Source: Hyphomicrobiales bacterium
GTDB lineage: Bacteria; Pseudomonadota; Alphaproteobacteria; Rhizobiales; Xanthobacteraceae
Reading direction: 5' to 3'
DNA: 64,000 nt
Assembly (NCBI GenBank): GCA_013911975.1
Contig: JACESF010000004.1
Location: 1-64,000 of the forward strand
The notes beneath the pieces are model-generated. The model saw only the letters and a program-made list of their open reading frames with translations. It was not told the DNA's origin and did not search any database. Below, in pieces: positions 26,242-36,566 of this stretch; positions within the stretch are counted from its first letter, which is position 1, and every line of letters starts with the position of its first letter. Made by a program: the position numbers and the translations under genes.

Positions 26242-27041
26242 ACGCCGTTGGCACCGTGCCGTCCGCCTCCCTGGAAGCGCCGCTGCTGGTGGCCGAGGGG
26301 CTCACGCGCCATTACGGCGCCCGCATCGGCTGCGCCGACGTGGACCTGGAGGTCTATCCGGGCGAGGTCCTGGCAGTGGTGGGGGAATCGGGCTCGGGCA
26401 AGTCCACCCTTCTCTCGCTCCTCTCCACCGAGCTTGCCCCCACGGCGGGACGGGTCAGCTACCGCATGGACGGAACGCTGCGCGACCTGTCGTCCCTCAG
26501 CGAGGCGGAGCGGCGCCTGCTGCTGCGCACCCAATGGGGCTTCGTGCGGCAGAATGCCGAGCAGGGCCTGCGCATGGCGGTCTCGGCGGGCGGCAATGTG
26601 GGCGAGCGGCTCATGGCAGTGGGCTGGCGCAATTACGGGGCCATCCGCGCCGAGGCGACCGACTGGCTCGACCGGGTGGAGATCGCCGCCGACCGCATCG
26701 ATGACGACCCGCGCGCCTTTTCCGGCGGCATGCGCCAGCGCCTCCAGATCGCCCGCAACCTCGTGACGCGCCCGCGCCTCGTCTTCATGGACGAGCCCAC
26801 CGGCGGGCTCGACGTGTCGGTGCAGGCGCGCCTCCTGGACCTCATCCGCTCGCTGGTGGCCGATCTCGGCGCGGCGGTGGTCATCGTCACCCACGATCTG
26901 GCGGTGGCGCGCCTCCTGTCCCACCGCATCATGGTGATGCGGCACGGCCGGGTGATCGAGGCGGGCCTGACCGACCAGGTGCTGGACGATCCGCGCGAGC
27001 CCTACACCCAGCTTCTCGTCGCCTCGGTGCTTGCCGCATGA
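26238..27041 (+). CDS. phnK: C-P lyase ABC-type ATPase PhnK
   Basis: ABC-fold ATPase that binds the PhnGHIJ core; it is not a transporter. 267 residues with Walker A GESGSGKST, signature FSGGMRQRLQIARNL, Walker B LVFMDEPTGGLDVS and switch His VIVTHDLAVAR. YVGARIGCADVDL-type N-terminal strands precede the Walker A. It overlaps phnJ and phnL by 4 bases each and is preceded by GGAAAGG. Confidence 0.95.
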   Translation: MNAVGTVPSASLEAPLLVAEGLTRHYGARIGCADVDLEVYPGEVLAVVGESGSGKSTLLSLLSTELAPTAGRVSYRMDGTLRDLSSLSEAERRLLLRTQWGFVRQNAEQGLRMAVSAGGNVGERLMAVGWRNYGAIRAEATDWLDRVEIAADRIDDDPRAFSGGMRQRLQIARNLVTRPRLVFMDEPTGGLDVSVQARLLDLIRSLVADLGAAVVIVTHDLAVARLLSHRIMVMRHGRVIEAGLTDQVLDDPREPYTQLLVASVLAA

Positions 27042-27793
27042 CCTCCCTCGCCCCTCCCCCCTCCGCTCAGGGACACACGCTCCAGAGCGTCCGGGCGCAC
27101 CCGGTTCTGGGCGTCACCGGCCTCACCAAGGCCTTCACCCTGCATCTGCGCGACGGGGTGCGGCTGCCCGTGGTGGACGGAGCGGACTTCACGGTGGAAG
27201 CCGGGGAATGCGTCGCCCTCGGCGGCCCCTCGGGCGCGGGAAAAAGCTCGCTGCTCAAGATGGTGTACGGGAATTACCGCGTGGATTCGGGCGCCATCCT
27301 GGTGGCCGACGGGGCGGAGCGGGTGGACATCGCCCACGCCCCGCCGCGCCGCATCCTGAAGCTGCGCCGGGAGCGGATCGGCTATGTGAGCCAGTTCCTG
27401 CGGGTGATCCCCCGCGTCGCCACCCTCGACGTGGTGGCCGAGCCGCTGCGGCTCGACGGCGCGAGCCCAGAGGTCGCCGCCAATCGCGCCCGCGACCTGC
27501 TGGCGCGGCTCAACCTGCCGGAGCGGCTCTGGTCCCTGCCGCCCGCCACCTTCTCGGGCGGGGAGCAGCAGCGGGTGAACATCGCGCGCGGCTTCATCGC
27601 CCCCCGCGACCTGCTGTTGCTGGACGAGCCCACCGCCTCCCTGGACGCGGCCAATTCGGCGGCCGTGATCCGCCTGATCGCCGACAAGAAGGCCGAGGGC
27701 ACGGCCATTCTCGGCATTTTCCACGACGCCGAGGTCCGCACCGCCGTGGCGGACCGGATCATCGACGTCACACGCTTCGGAGCTTCCGCATGA
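27038..27793 (+). CDS. phnL: C-P lyase ABC-type ATPase PhnL
   Basis: Second ABC-fold subunit; with PhnI it supports the nucleosidase step. 251 residues: Walker A GGPSGAGKSSLLKM, then the PhnL-typical YGNYRVDSGAILV, signature FSGGEQQRVNIARGF, Walker B LLLLDEPTASLDAAN and GIFHDAEVR in place of a usual H-loop. An N-terminal extension of about 20 residues (MTSLAPPPSAQGHTLQSVRA) precedes the domain; a later start is not obvious, since this ATG is coupled to phnK. Confidence 0.94.
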   Translation: MTSLAPPPSAQGHTLQSVRAHPVLGVTGLTKAFTLHLRDGVRLPVVDGADFTVEAGECVALGGPSGAGKSSLLKMVYGNYRVDSGAILVADGAERVDIAHAPPRRILKLRRERIGYVSQFLRVIPRVATLDVVAEPLRLDGASPEVAANRARDLLARLNLPERLWSLPPATFSGGEQQRVNIARGFIAPRDLLLLDEPTASLDAANSAAVIRLIADKKAEGTAILGIFHDAEVRTAVADRIIDVTRFGASA

Positions 27794-28935
27794 CCACGGG
27801 CGACATCCTTCTTTCCAACGCCCGAATCGTGCTGGCGGACGGGATCGTGGACGGCCATGTCCGGGTCCGCGACGGGCGCATCGCCGAGATCGATACCGGC
27901 AGCGTGCCGTCGGGCGCGGAGGATCTGGGCGGGGACTATCTCCTGCCCGGCCTCGTGGAGCTGCACACCGACCATGTGGAGGGCCATCTCGCGCCGCGCC
28001 CCAAGGTGCGCTGGAACCCGTTCGCGGCGGTGCTGGCCCATGACGCCCAGGTGGCGGCCTCCGGCATCACCACCGTGTTCGATTCCCTGCGCGTCTGGCC
28101 CGACAAGAAGGCCGTGGGCATGGACGGCGACGCCCCCCTGCTCGCCGATGCCCTGGCGAAGGCCCGCGCGGCGGATGCGCTGCGCGCCGAGCATCTCATC
28201 CACCTGCGCTGCGAAGTGGCCACCGACACCGTGGCCGAGGATGCCGAGGCGCTCATGGACCGCCATGACATCCACCTCGTCTCGCTCATGGACCATACGC
28301 CGGGCCAGCGCCAGTTCTTGAGCGTCGAGCAGTTCCGCGCCTATTACATGAAGAAGAGCGGCATCACGGAACGGGAAATGGACGTCATCGTCACGGACCG
28401 GCTGGCCTCGCACGCCCGCTATGCCCGCGCCAACCGCGCGAAGCTGGTGGCGGCCGCGCAAGCGCGGGGGATCGTCCTCGCGAGCCATGACGACGGCACG
28501 CGGGACCATGTGGACGAAGCCATCTCCGACAAGGTGGCCATCGCCGAGTTTCCCACCACCGAGGAAGCCGCGCGCCTGTCCCACGGCGCCGGCATAAGGG
28601 TGCTGATGGGCGCGCCCAACCTCGTGCGCGGCGGCTCCCACACGGGCAACGTCTCCGCCCAGTCCCTCGCGGAGGCCGGGCTGCTGGACATCCTGTCCTC
28701 GGACTATGTGCCCTCCAGCCTGCTCTGGGCGGCCTTCGACCTGCCCGCGCGCTCGCCGGCTATTTCCCTTCCGCAGGCGGTGGCCATGGTGACGCGCACC
28801 CCCGCGCGGGCGGCGGGGCTCAACGACCGGGGCGAGATCGCCCCCGGCCTGCGCGCCGACCTCGTCCGGGTCGCGGTGGCCGGCGCCCATCCGGTGGTGA
28901 AGGGTGTGTGGCGCGAGGGGCGGCGCGTGGCATGA
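27790..28935 (+). CDS. phnM: C-P lyase pathway triphosphate hydrolase PhnM
   Basis: Amidohydrolase-fold enzyme that removes pyrophosphate from ribose triphosphonate before C-P cleavage. 381 residues. The metal site HTDHVEGH is near residue 60, with LASHDDGTRDH near residue 238 and SSDYVPSSLLWAAF near 307. These patterns distinguish PhnM from other amidohydrolases. It is coupled to phnL and phnN by ATGA overlaps. Confidence 0.95.
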   Translation: MTTGDILLSNARIVLADGIVDGHVRVRDGRIAEIDTGSVPSGAEDLGGDYLLPGLVELHTDHVEGHLAPRPKVRWNPFAAVLAHDAQVAASGITTVFDSLRVWPDKKAVGMDGDAPLLADALAKARAADALRAEHLIHLRCEVATDTVAEDAEALMDRHDIHLVSLMDHTPGQRQFLSVEQFRAYYMKKSGITEREMDVIVTDRLASHARYARANRAKLVAAAQARGIVLASHDDGTRDHVDEAISDKVAIAEFPTTEEAARLSHGAGIRVLMGAPNLVRGGSHTGNVSAQSLAEAGLLDILSSDYVPSSLLWAAFDLPARSPAISLPQAVAMVTRTPARAAGLNDRGEIAPGLRADLVRVAVAGAHPVVKGVWREGRRVA

Positions 28936-29483
28936 CCCCGCCGTTCGGCCCCGGTGCCCTCGTCCTCGTGGTTGGGCCTTCCGGCGCGGGGAAGGACACG
29001 CTCATCGACATCGCGCGGGCGCAGCTCGCCGATCGCGCGGACATCCATGTGGCGCGCCGACTGGTGACGCGCGAGGCCGGGGCCGGAGAGGCCCACGGCA
29101 CGGTGTCGAAAGAGGAATTCGAGGCCCGCCGCTCAGCCTTCCCGCTCTGCTGGGATGCCCACGGGCTGTCCTATGCCCTCGACGAGGAGGTGGGACGCCG
29201 TCTCGCACGAGGCGAGACTGTGATCGCCAACGGCTCGCGCGCCGCGCTGCCTGTGGCACGCGGCCGGTTCTCGCGACTTCTGGTGGTGCATGTCACGGCG
29301 CCCGTCACCCTGCGCGCCCGCCGCCTCGCGGCGCGGGGCCGGGAGAGCGAGGCGGACATCCTGGAACGGCTGTCGCGCGCCCCCGCGCTCGACACGGCGC
29401 CGGACCTGGAGATCGAGAATGTGGGAACCCCGGAGGAGGGAGGCCGCCGCCTCGCCGACTTCGTGCGACGCGCAGCAGCTTAG
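28932..29483 (+). CDS. phnN: ribose 1,5-bisphosphate phosphokinase PhnN
   Basis: Turns ribose 1,5-bisphosphate into PRPP, returning the ribose of the C-P lyase pathway to metabolism. 183 residues, close to E. coli PhnN. The guanylate-kinase-like P-loop VVGPSGAGKDTL is near residue 12, and HVARRLVTREAGAGEAHGTV and ALDEEVGRRLARGETVIANGSR follow. The start at 28932 overlaps the phnM stop by 4 bases. It is the last gene of phnG-N; phnP, which opens the cyclic phosphate, is not in this operon. Confidence 0.93.
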   Translation: MTPPFGPGALVLVVGPSGAGKDTLIDIARAQLADRADIHVARRLVTREAGAGEAHGTVSKEEFEARRSAFPLCWDAHGLSYALDEEVGRRLARGETVIANGSRAALPVARGRFSRLLVVHVTAPVTLRARRLAARGRESEADILERLSRAPALDTAPDLEIENVGTPEEGGRRLADFVRRAAA

Positions 29484-29524
29484 AGCAGTCCCGGCGAAAC
29501 CGAACGCGCCGGAAATGCTCTAAG
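29479..29524 (+). terminator. hairpin after phnN
   Basis: CTTAGAGCA (29479-29487) pairs with TGCTCTAAG (29516-29524), with an inner CCGGCG/CGCCGG. It begins at the phnN stop and probably ends the phnG-N transcript. Its shape also resembles short intergenic palindromes common in alphaproteobacteria. Confidence 0.55.
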
Positions 29525-29590
29525 CCTTTGAACTGTCGCGACTTCAGAACGGAAAGCCGCTTCACACTGTCTCTGAAATCGCGCGCGCCG

Positions 29591-29866
29591 TCACTGACGG
29601 TAGTGCTGGATGCGGGTGGTCCGCAATCCCGGCAGGCCATGCCGGTCGATGGACGCCTGCCAGGACAGGAACTCGTCCACCGTCAGCGTGTAGCGTTTGC
29701 ACGCCTCTTCCAGGCTGATGAGGCCCCCGCGCACCGCGGCGACCACCTCCGCCTTGCGCCGGATCACCCAGCGACGGGTGTCAGGCGGCGGCAGGTCCGC
29801 GATGGTCAGCGGACTGCCGTCCGGGCCTATGACGTATTTCGCTCTCGGCCGATACGCATCGGTCAT
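29591..29866 (-). CDS. sciP: CtrA inhibitor SciP
   Basis: Small DNA-binding regulator (DUF1153) that binds CtrA and blocks transcription of CtrA-dependent genes in the alphaproteobacterial cell cycle. 91 residues; nearly the whole protein is conserved in Rhizobiales (YVIGPDGSPLTIADLPPP, TRRWVIRRKAEVVAAVRGGL, LSWQASIDRHGLPGLRTTRI). The start ATG at 29866 has GGTGAG upstream; a GTG at 29878 would add four residues. An AT-rich promoter region with a CtrA-type box lies behind it. It stands alone, convergent with the phn operon. Confidence 0.96.
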   Translation of the reverse strand: MTDAYRPRAKYVIGPDGSPLTIADLPPPDTRRWVIRRKAEVVAAVRGGLISLEEACKRYTLTVDEFLSWQASIDRHGLPGLRTTRIQHYRQ

Positions 29867-29966
29867 CGTTACGCTCACCCAATTACTCTACCCAACCCAG
29901 GCAGAGCATGAGCGCGGCCAATGAAGATTTCCCTAAAGGACAAATAAAACCGGTTATTTACTTGTC

Positions 29967-29981
29967 TTAAAAGCCCGTAAA
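29967..29981 (-). promoter_or_regulatory. candidate CtrA box upstream of sciP
   Basis: On the minus strand TTTA-N7-TTAA, one base from the CtrA consensus TTAA-N7-TTAA, about 100 bases upstream of the sciP start. It lies in a 225-base stretch (29870-30095) far richer in A/T than the rest of the window. In Caulobacter sciP is transcribed under CtrA control, which this would fit. Confidence 0.5.
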
Positions 29982-30091
29982 ACTTCAATTAAATAACAGT
30001 AAAAACACAATACAATCAACTATACAGTGGATACAACCTCGTCGAATACAAGACGAAAACCAAGAACGCTGATCTAGTTTTCAAGATCAAG

Positions 30092-30121
30092 AAAATGCGG
30101 CCCGCGGCTGCGCGCGGGCCG
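30092..30121 (-). terminator. rho-independent terminator after glyS
   Basis: CGGCCCGCG (30098-30106) pairs with CGCGGGCCG (30113-30121), a 9-bp stem with a 6-base loop, followed on the minus strand by CATTTTCTT. It lies 7 bases past the glyS stop. Confidence 0.85.
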
Positions 30122-30127
30122 TGCGCC

Positions 30128-32362
30128 TCAGCCCTCGATGCGGTCGAAATCGGCGATGGCGCGGGTCGCGGTCCGGATTTCGTCCAGCAGGCGCAGGCGG
30201 TTGATGCGCAGCGCACTGTCGGTGGCGTTGACCGTGACCGCCTCGAAGAAGGCATCCACCGGGGCGCGGAGCTGGGCCAGCACCGTCATGGCGCCCTGGA
30301 AATTCTCCTCCGCCACCGCCCGCGCGGCTTCCGCCTTCACGGTCTCGATGGCCTCCGCGAGGCGCTGCTCCGCGGGCTCCGCCAGGAGCTTCGGATCGGC
30401 CGGGCCCTCGTAGCGGGCGCCGTCCTTCTTCTCCTCGATCCGCAGGATGTTCACCGCGCGGCGGTAGCCCGCCAGCAGGGTGCGCCCGTCCTCGGTCTCC
30501 AGGAACCGCTGGAGCGCATCCACCCGCGCCACGATCATGAGCAGGTCGTCCTGCCCCGGCAGGGCGAAGACCGCGTCCACCAGATCATGCCGCGCGCCGC
30601 GCTCGCGCACATGCACCTTCAGCCGCTCGGCGAAGAAGGCGATGAGATCGTCCGAGAGGTCGCCCGCCATGGAGGCGCCTTCCACCCGTGCCACGTCCTG
30701 CGGGTCGGCCTCCGGGTCCGCCTGTAGCAGGCGACGGGCGAGGTTGCGCAGCAATTCGCTGACCACCTTGTCCGCCAGCGCCTCCAGCCGGAAGACATCG
30801 TGCGGATGGGACTCGAAATGCCCCTCCCCCAGCAGCGGGCGCGCCGCCGAGACCAGGAGCGGGCGCAGCGGCAGGCGCAGCCGGTTGTCCAGCACGATGC
30901 GGATCACGCCGAGCGCCGCGCGGCGCAGCGCATAGGGATCCTTCGAGCCCGTGGGCTTCTCGTCGATGGCCCAGAAGCCCACCAGCGTGTCGATCTTGTC
31001 CGCGAGGGCGACAGCGACGGAGACGGGGGCGGTGGGCACCCGGTCCGACGGCCCCTGGGGCTTGTAATGCTCCTCGCAGGCGGCGGCGATCTCCGGGGCG
31101 AGGTTCTCGCCCTGGGCATAGTAGCGGCCCATCAGGCCCTGAAGCTCGGGGAACTCGCCGACCACCTCGGTCAGCAGGTCCGCCTTCGCGAGGCGCCCCG
31201 CCAGCGCGGCGACGGCCGGGTCGGCACCCACTTTCGGGGCGATCTCGGCGGCCAGCACGGCGATGCGCTCGATGCGCTCGGCCTGCGTGCCCAGCTTCTC
31301 GTGGAAGGTGACCTGCCCGAACTTGCCCAGCCGGTCCTCGAGGCGCGTCTTGCGGTCCGTGTCCCAGAAGAACTTGGCATCCGACAGGCGCGCCCGGATC
31401 ACCCGCCCATTGCCCGCCACGATGGCGGCCCCGTCGTCGGTGGCGGCGAGGTTGGAGACCAGGATGAAGCGGTTCGCGAGGCGGCCCGTGCGGGGGTCCT
31501 TCAGCACGAAGCACTTCTGGTTGGCGCGGATGGTGGCGCGGATGACCTCGTCGGGAATGTCGAGGAACGCCGCGTCGAAGCTGCCGATGAGCGCGACGGG
31601 CCATTCCACGAGGCCGCAGACCTCCTCCAGAAGCCCCTCGTCCTCCACCAGCTCCAGGCCATGGACCAGAGCGAGGTCGCGCGCGTCCGCCATGATCACG
31701 GCCTTGCGGCGATCGCGGTCCACAATGACCTTCGCCGCCTCGAGCTTGGCCATCCAGTCGTCGAGGCGGCGCACCTCGATGGGCTGGGGCGCCAGGAAGC
31801 GGTGGCCGTAGGTGACGTTGGAGGACGTGATGCCCTCCACGGAGAAGCGCACCACTTCCGGGTCTTCCACCTCGGTCCCGAAGGTGCACACGATCGCGTG
31901 CAGCGGGCGCACCCAGCGCATGGTGCCGGTGCCCCAGCGCATGGATTTCGGCCAGGGGAAGGCGCGGATGATGTCAGGCACGATGTCGGCGATCACCTCG
32001 GTGGTGGCGCGGCCGGGCTTCTCGATGATCGCGACGTAGAAATCGCCCTTCTTGGGGTCGGACTGGACGGTCGCCTGGTCGATGGAGGCCAGGCCCGCGC
32101 TCTTGAGGAAGCCCTGGACGGCCCCGTCCGGCGCGCCGACGCGCGGCCCCTTGCGCTCCTCGCGCGTGTCGCTCTGGCGGCCGGGAAGGCCGTGGACGGC
32201 CAGCGCGAGGCGGCGCGGGGTCACGAACGCCTTCGCCCCCTCATAGAGCAGGCCCCGCTCCACCAGCGCATCCGTCACGAGCTTGCGGAGGGTCTCGGCC
32301 GCCTGCGCCTGCATGCGCGCCGGAATTTCTTCGCTGAACAGTTCAAGGAGCAGATCGGGCAT
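30128..32362 (-). CDS. glyS: glycyl-tRNA synthetase beta subunit
   Basis: Beta chain of the alpha2-beta2 bacterial glycyl-tRNA synthetase, which charges tRNA-Gly. 744 residues beginning [18 protein letters not shown], the conserved GlyS opening. [26 protein letters not shown] lies near residue 440, and an anticodon-binding-like C-terminal region follows. It is in the same orientation as glyQ but separated from it by an MFS transporter gene; 83 bases lie between it and that gene. Confidence 0.97.
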   Translation of the reverse strand: MPDLLLELFSEEIPARMQAQAAETLRKLVTDALVERGLLYEGAKAFVTPRRLALAVHGLPGRQSDTREERKGPRVGAPDGAVQGFLKSAGLASIDQATVQSDPKKGDFYVAIIEKPGRATTEVIADIVPDIIRAFPWPKSMRWGTGTMRWVRPLHAIVCTFGTEVEDPEVVRFSVEGITSSNVTYGHRFLAPQPIEVRRLDDWMAKLEAAKVIVDRDRRKAVIMADARDLALVHGLELVEDEGLLEEVCGLVEWPVALIGSFDAAFLDIPDEVIRATIRANQKCFVLKDPRTGRLANRFILVSNLAATDDGAAIVAGNGRVIRARLSDAKFFWDTDRKTRLEDRLGKFGQVTFHEKLGTQAERIERIAVLAAEIAPKVGADPAVAALAGRLAKADLLTEVVGEFPELQGLMGRYYAQGENLAPEIAAACEEHYKPQGPSDRVPTAPVSVAVALADKIDTLVGFWAIDEKPTGSKDPYALRRAALGVIRIVLDNRLRLPLRPLLVSAARPLLGEGHFESHPHDVFRLEALADKVVSELLRNLARRLLQADPEADPQDVARVEGASMAGDLSDDLIAFFAERLKVHVRERGARHDLVDAVFALPGQDDLLMIVARVDALQRFLETEDGRTLLAGYRRAVNILRIEEKKDGARYEGPADPKLLAEPAEQRLAEAIETVKAEAARAVAEENFQGAMTVLAQLRAPVDAFFEAVTVNATDSALRINRLRLLDEIRTATRAIADFDRIEG

Positions 32363-32445
32363 GGTCTCGCCCGGCGCGGACGCCGGCTTCCAGGGTCTAG
32401 GGTTGGTTTGGCTCTAGAGGGTTTCACCCGCTCCGTCGAGTGCGG

Positions 32446-33726
32446 TCAGGAGAGCGCGCGGCCGGTGCGGTCCTTCATGGTGATGGCGGCGATGAGCGAG
32501 ATCGCGGCGAGCACCATGAGGTAGATGGCCGGCGCCATGTCGTCATGGGTGCGGTTCACCAGATAGACCGCCACCATAGGCGCGGTGCCGCCGGCGATGC
32601 CCATGGAGAGATTGTAGCTCACCGACAGGGCCGAGCAGCGCGTCCGGTGGTCGAACATCTCCACCAGCACGATGGGCATGGGCCCCGCATAAGCCGCGAT
32701 CAGCACGGCGAAGCCCATCTGCCCCAGTTGCGCCTGGAACGCATCGCCGCTCGACAGCAGCAGGAACAGCGGCCAGGAGAACAGCAGCAGCCCTACGAGC
32801 CCGCTCACCACCACGACCTTGCGCCCCACCACGTCGGTGAGGGTGGAGAAGATGAAGACGCAGACCAAGAGCACCACCATGCTCAGGGTGTTGATCTGGA
32901 GCGCCTGCCGCTCGGGCAGGCCGTCCACCTGGTGCATGTACGTGGTCAGGTAGACGAACACGAGGTAGAAGCCCGCGCCCAGCATGGCGTTGAGGGCGAC
33001 CGAGCGCAGGATGTTGCGCCATTCCAGGCGGAAGGCCTCCACCAGCGGGGCCTCGCCATGGGCTGCGGCCGGGGCATGCCCCTCGTCCATGGAGCCGCGC
33101 AGGAACAGCGTGAAGCCGCCCAGGATCACCCCCGCCAGGAACGGCAGGCGCCAGCCCCATTCCACCAATTGCTCCGAGGTGAGCAGCGACGCCGTCAGCG
33201 CCCCCACCGCCGAGCCCAGCAGCGTGCCGCCGGTGGCGCCCATGCCGGCGAAGGAGGTGACGAAGCCGCGCCGCCGGGGATGGGTGTTCTCACCCAGGAA
33301 GATGGCGGCAGTGGTGTATTCCCCGCCGATGGAGACGCCCTGGAGCAGGCGCAACACCAGCAGCAGCACCGGCGCGAGCGCCCCGATATGGGCGTAGGTG
33401 GGCAGCAGGCCGATGGCCACCGTGGAGATGGTCATCATCCCGGCCGACACATAGAGCGCGCGCTGGCGTCCATAGCGGTCGCCCATATGGCCGAAGATGA
33501 CCGCGCCGAGCGGGCGCATCAGGAAGGACGCCGCGAAGATGCCGAAGGCCGAGATGAGCCCGACGAAGGGGTTGGAGCTGGGAAAGAAATTCTGCGCGAA
33601 CACGCTCGCCAGGAAGCCGTAGGCGGCGAAGTCGTACCATTCCAGCAGATTGCCCAGCGCCCCGGCCGCGATCATGCGCGGAGCGATGGACGTGTGAGGC
33701 GTGGTGGTTTCGGCGGCCGCGGTCAC
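32446..33726 (-). CDS. MHS-family MFS transporter between glyQ and glyS
   Basis: Inner-membrane secondary transporter of the metabolite:H+ symporter group (ProP/ShiA-like). 426 residues with 12 predicted helices. Marks of the group are [16 protein letters not shown] near residue 25, [43 protein letters not shown] and [13 protein letters not shown]. The start is a GTG at 33726 whose TGA overlap with glyQ (GTGA) and GGGGGGAG ribosome site argue for translational coupling. The substrate is unknown; proline, betaine, shikimate or dicarboxylates are transported by relatives. Confidence 0.9.
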   Translation of the reverse strand: MTAAAETTTPHTSIAPRMIAAGALGNLLEWYDFAAYGFLASVFAQNFFPSSNPFVGLISAFGIFAASFLMRPLGAVIFGHMGDRYGRQRALYVSAGMMTISTVAIGLLPTYAHIGALAPVLLLVLRLLQGVSIGGEYTTAAIFLGENTHPRRRGFVTSFAGMGATGGTLLGSAVGALTASLLTSEQLVEWGWRLPFLAGVILGGFTLFLRGSMDEGHAPAAAHGEAPLVEAFRLEWRNILRSVALNAMLGAGFYLVFVYLTTYMHQVDGLPERQALQINTLSMVVLLVCVFIFSTLTDVVGRKVVVVSGLVGLLLFSWPLFLLLSSGDAFQAQLGQMGFAVLIAAYAGPMPIVLVEMFDHRTRCSALSVSYNLSMGIAGGTAPMVAVYLVNRTHDDMAPAIYLMVLAAISLIAAITMKDRTGRALS

Positions 33727-34649
33727 GCCGCTCCCCCCGCCTCCGTCTTGAGCCAGGCCGCGCCGCACGCCTTCGCCAGTTCCCGCACCCGCAGGATGTA
33801 GCTCTGGCGCTCCGTCACGGAGATCACGCCGCGCGCATCCAGCAGGTTGAAGACGTGGGACGCCTTGATGCACTGGTCATAGGCGGGCAGCACCATGAGG
33901 TGACGCTCCCCGGCATCGCCGGCGGCGAGATAGCGCGAGCACGCGCCTTCCGCCATGCGGAACTGCTCCAGCAGCATGTCGGTGTCCGCGTGCTCGAAAT
34001 TGTGCCGCGAATATTCCTGCTCGGCCTGCTTGAACACGTCGCCGTAGCTCACCCGCTCGGCGCCGTCGCGGCCGTTGAAGTTCAGGTCGTAGACGTTCTC
34101 CACGCCCTGCACATACATGGCGAGGCGTTCCAGGCCGTAGGTGAGTTCGCCTGCCACAGGCGCGCACTCGAAGCCCGCCACCTGCTGGAAATAGGTGAAC
34201 TGGGACACTTCCATCCCGTCGCACCAGCATTCCCACCCGAGACCCCAGGCGCCGAGCGTGGGGCTTTCCCAATCGTCCTCCACGAAGCGCACGTCGTGCA
34301 GCCGCGTGTCGATGCCGATGGCGGCCAGCGACTGGAGATAGAGGTCCTGGAGATTGTCCGGCGAGGGCTTCAGGATGACCTGGAACTGGTAATAATGCTG
34401 GAGCCGGTTGGGGTTCTCGCCATAGCGCCCGTCCTTGGGCCGGCGCGAGGGCTGCACATAGGCCGCCTTCCAGTGGCGCGGACCGAGCGCGCGCAGGGTC
34501 GTCGCCGGATGGAAGGTCCCCGCCCCCACCTCCATGTCGTAGGGCTGGAGGATCACGCAGCCCTGGTCCGCCCAGAAGCGCTGAAGGGTCAGCAGCAATC
34601 CCTGGAAGGACTTGTCCGGGCGCATGTGCGGCGGAAGCGCCGTATCCAT
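33723..34649 (-). CDS. glyQ: glycyl-tRNA synthetase alpha subunit
   Basis: Catalytic alpha chain of glycyl-tRNA synthetase. 308 residues, as usual. [21 protein letters not shown] near residue 18, [17 protein letters not shown], and [20 protein letters not shown] are invariant GlyQ motifs. The start ATG at 34649 follows AGGATAAGACG; the reading frame continues far upstream into the next intergenic region but is not coding there. It is the first gene of glyQ-MFS-glyS. Confidence 0.97.
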   Translation of the reverse strand: MDTALPPHMRPDKSFQGLLLTLQRFWADQGCVILQPYDMEVGAGTFHPATTLRALGPRHWKAAYVQPSRRPKDGRYGENPNRLQHYYQFQVILKPSPDNLQDLYLQSLAAIGIDTRLHDVRFVEDDWESPTLGAWGLGWECWCDGMEVSQFTYFQQVAGFECAPVAGELTYGLERLAMYVQGVENVYDLNFNGRDGAERVSYGDVFKQAEQEYSRHNFEHADTDMLLEQFRMAEGACSRYLAAGDAGERHLMVLPAYDQCIKASHVFNLLDARGVISVTERQSYILRVRELAKACGAAWLKTEAGGAA

Positions 34650-34865
34650 CGTCTTATCCTGTCGGCCAGTCGTGTGAGGCGCCCAGCGGCGCGCGGCGGA
34701 CACTAGATCACGGGCCGCCGCACTTGCAACTCGGGAGCGGGCAAAGCGCGACACGTGCGACGGTTCCCGTCTAAAAACGTTCCCGCGTGAACAATTCCGT
34801 GAATGAACCCAACGGCATCGGCGGCGTTTGGCCAGGGAAGGGAAACGAAAAGAAGGAGACTGTTC

Positions 34866-35282
34866 ATGCGCAAGCTCACACTCGCCACCGCTGCCTTGCT
34901 CGCGTTCAGCACCATCGGCGCCTCGGCGCAGATGAGCGGCACCGCGCCCGGCGCCAATACCCAGCGCGGTCCCGCCCAGGAAGGCGGCCGCACCGGCACG
35001 ACGCCCGGCGCGAGCGGCTCCGGCGTGGTGAACCCGGCCGATCCGGCCGCCAAGCCCACCACCAGTGGCACCATGTCCGCGCCCAACACGCAGGCGGGCG
35101 GCGCCCAGGAAGGCGGCCGCGTCCAGGCCACCCCTGGCGGCAGCAACACCATGGCGCCGGCCACCACCGGCAGCGTCACGCCGCGCACGCCCGCTTCCGG
35201 CACGGCGCCGGGCCAGGATCCCCATAAGGGTCCGGCCCAGGAGGGTGGCCGCAGCGGCACCTCCACCGGCACCACCCGGTAA
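34866..35282 (+). CDS. secreted low-complexity protein with GPAQEGGR repeats
   Basis: 138 residues: a signal peptide ([21 protein letters not shown]) and a mature part made of Gly, Thr, Ala, Pro and Ser with almost no hydrophobic core. An eight-residue motif of the form GPAQEGGR recurs at [24 protein letters not shown] and [12 protein letters not shown], spaced about 45-60 residues. No known domain. AAGGAG precedes the ATG at 34866 and a strong terminator follows, so it is a stand-alone gene. It probably is an unfolded periplasmic or extracellular protein; function unknown. It is divergent from glyQ. Confidence 0.75.
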   Translation: MRKLTLATAALLAFSTIGASAQMSGTAPGANTQRGPAQEGGRTGTTPGASGSGVVNPADPAAKPTTSGTMSAPNTQAGGAQEGGRVQATPGGSNTMAPATTGSVTPRTPASGTAPGQDPHKGPAQEGGRSGTSTGTTR

Positions 35283-35286
35283 AGGA

Positions 35287-35323
35287 AAGGCCCCGGAGCT
35301 TCCGCTCCGGGGCCTTCTTCTTT
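35287..35323. terminator. strong terminator between convergent genes
   Basis: AAGGCCCCGGAGC (35287-35299) pairs with GCTCCGGGGCCTT (35304-35316), loop TTCC, followed by CTTCTTT. It serves the secreted repeat protein gene and, from the other side, lies past the stop of the TRAP receptor gene. Confidence 0.9.
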
Positions 35324-35341
35324 CACGACAGGGCTGAAGGA

Positions 35342-36457
<1,116 letters not shown>

Positions 36458-36566
36458 TTACGAACGCTTTTTGACGCATCCGCTCGCGCCACTTCTAGAG
36501 CGGCTTGTGTGCGGAGGAAAGGTCCCCGGCCTTAGCCGAAAGGCGAAGAGCCCCCGCCGCACCCCA

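Noticed and set aside
30800..32524. 574-residue plus-strand frame
   Set aside because: It is antisense to glyS; the composition is shadow-like.
33723..35225. Long glyQ start giving 500 residues
   Set aside because: The extra N-terminus is low complexity and antisense to the secreted repeat protein; the ATG at 34649 gives the standard GlyQ length.
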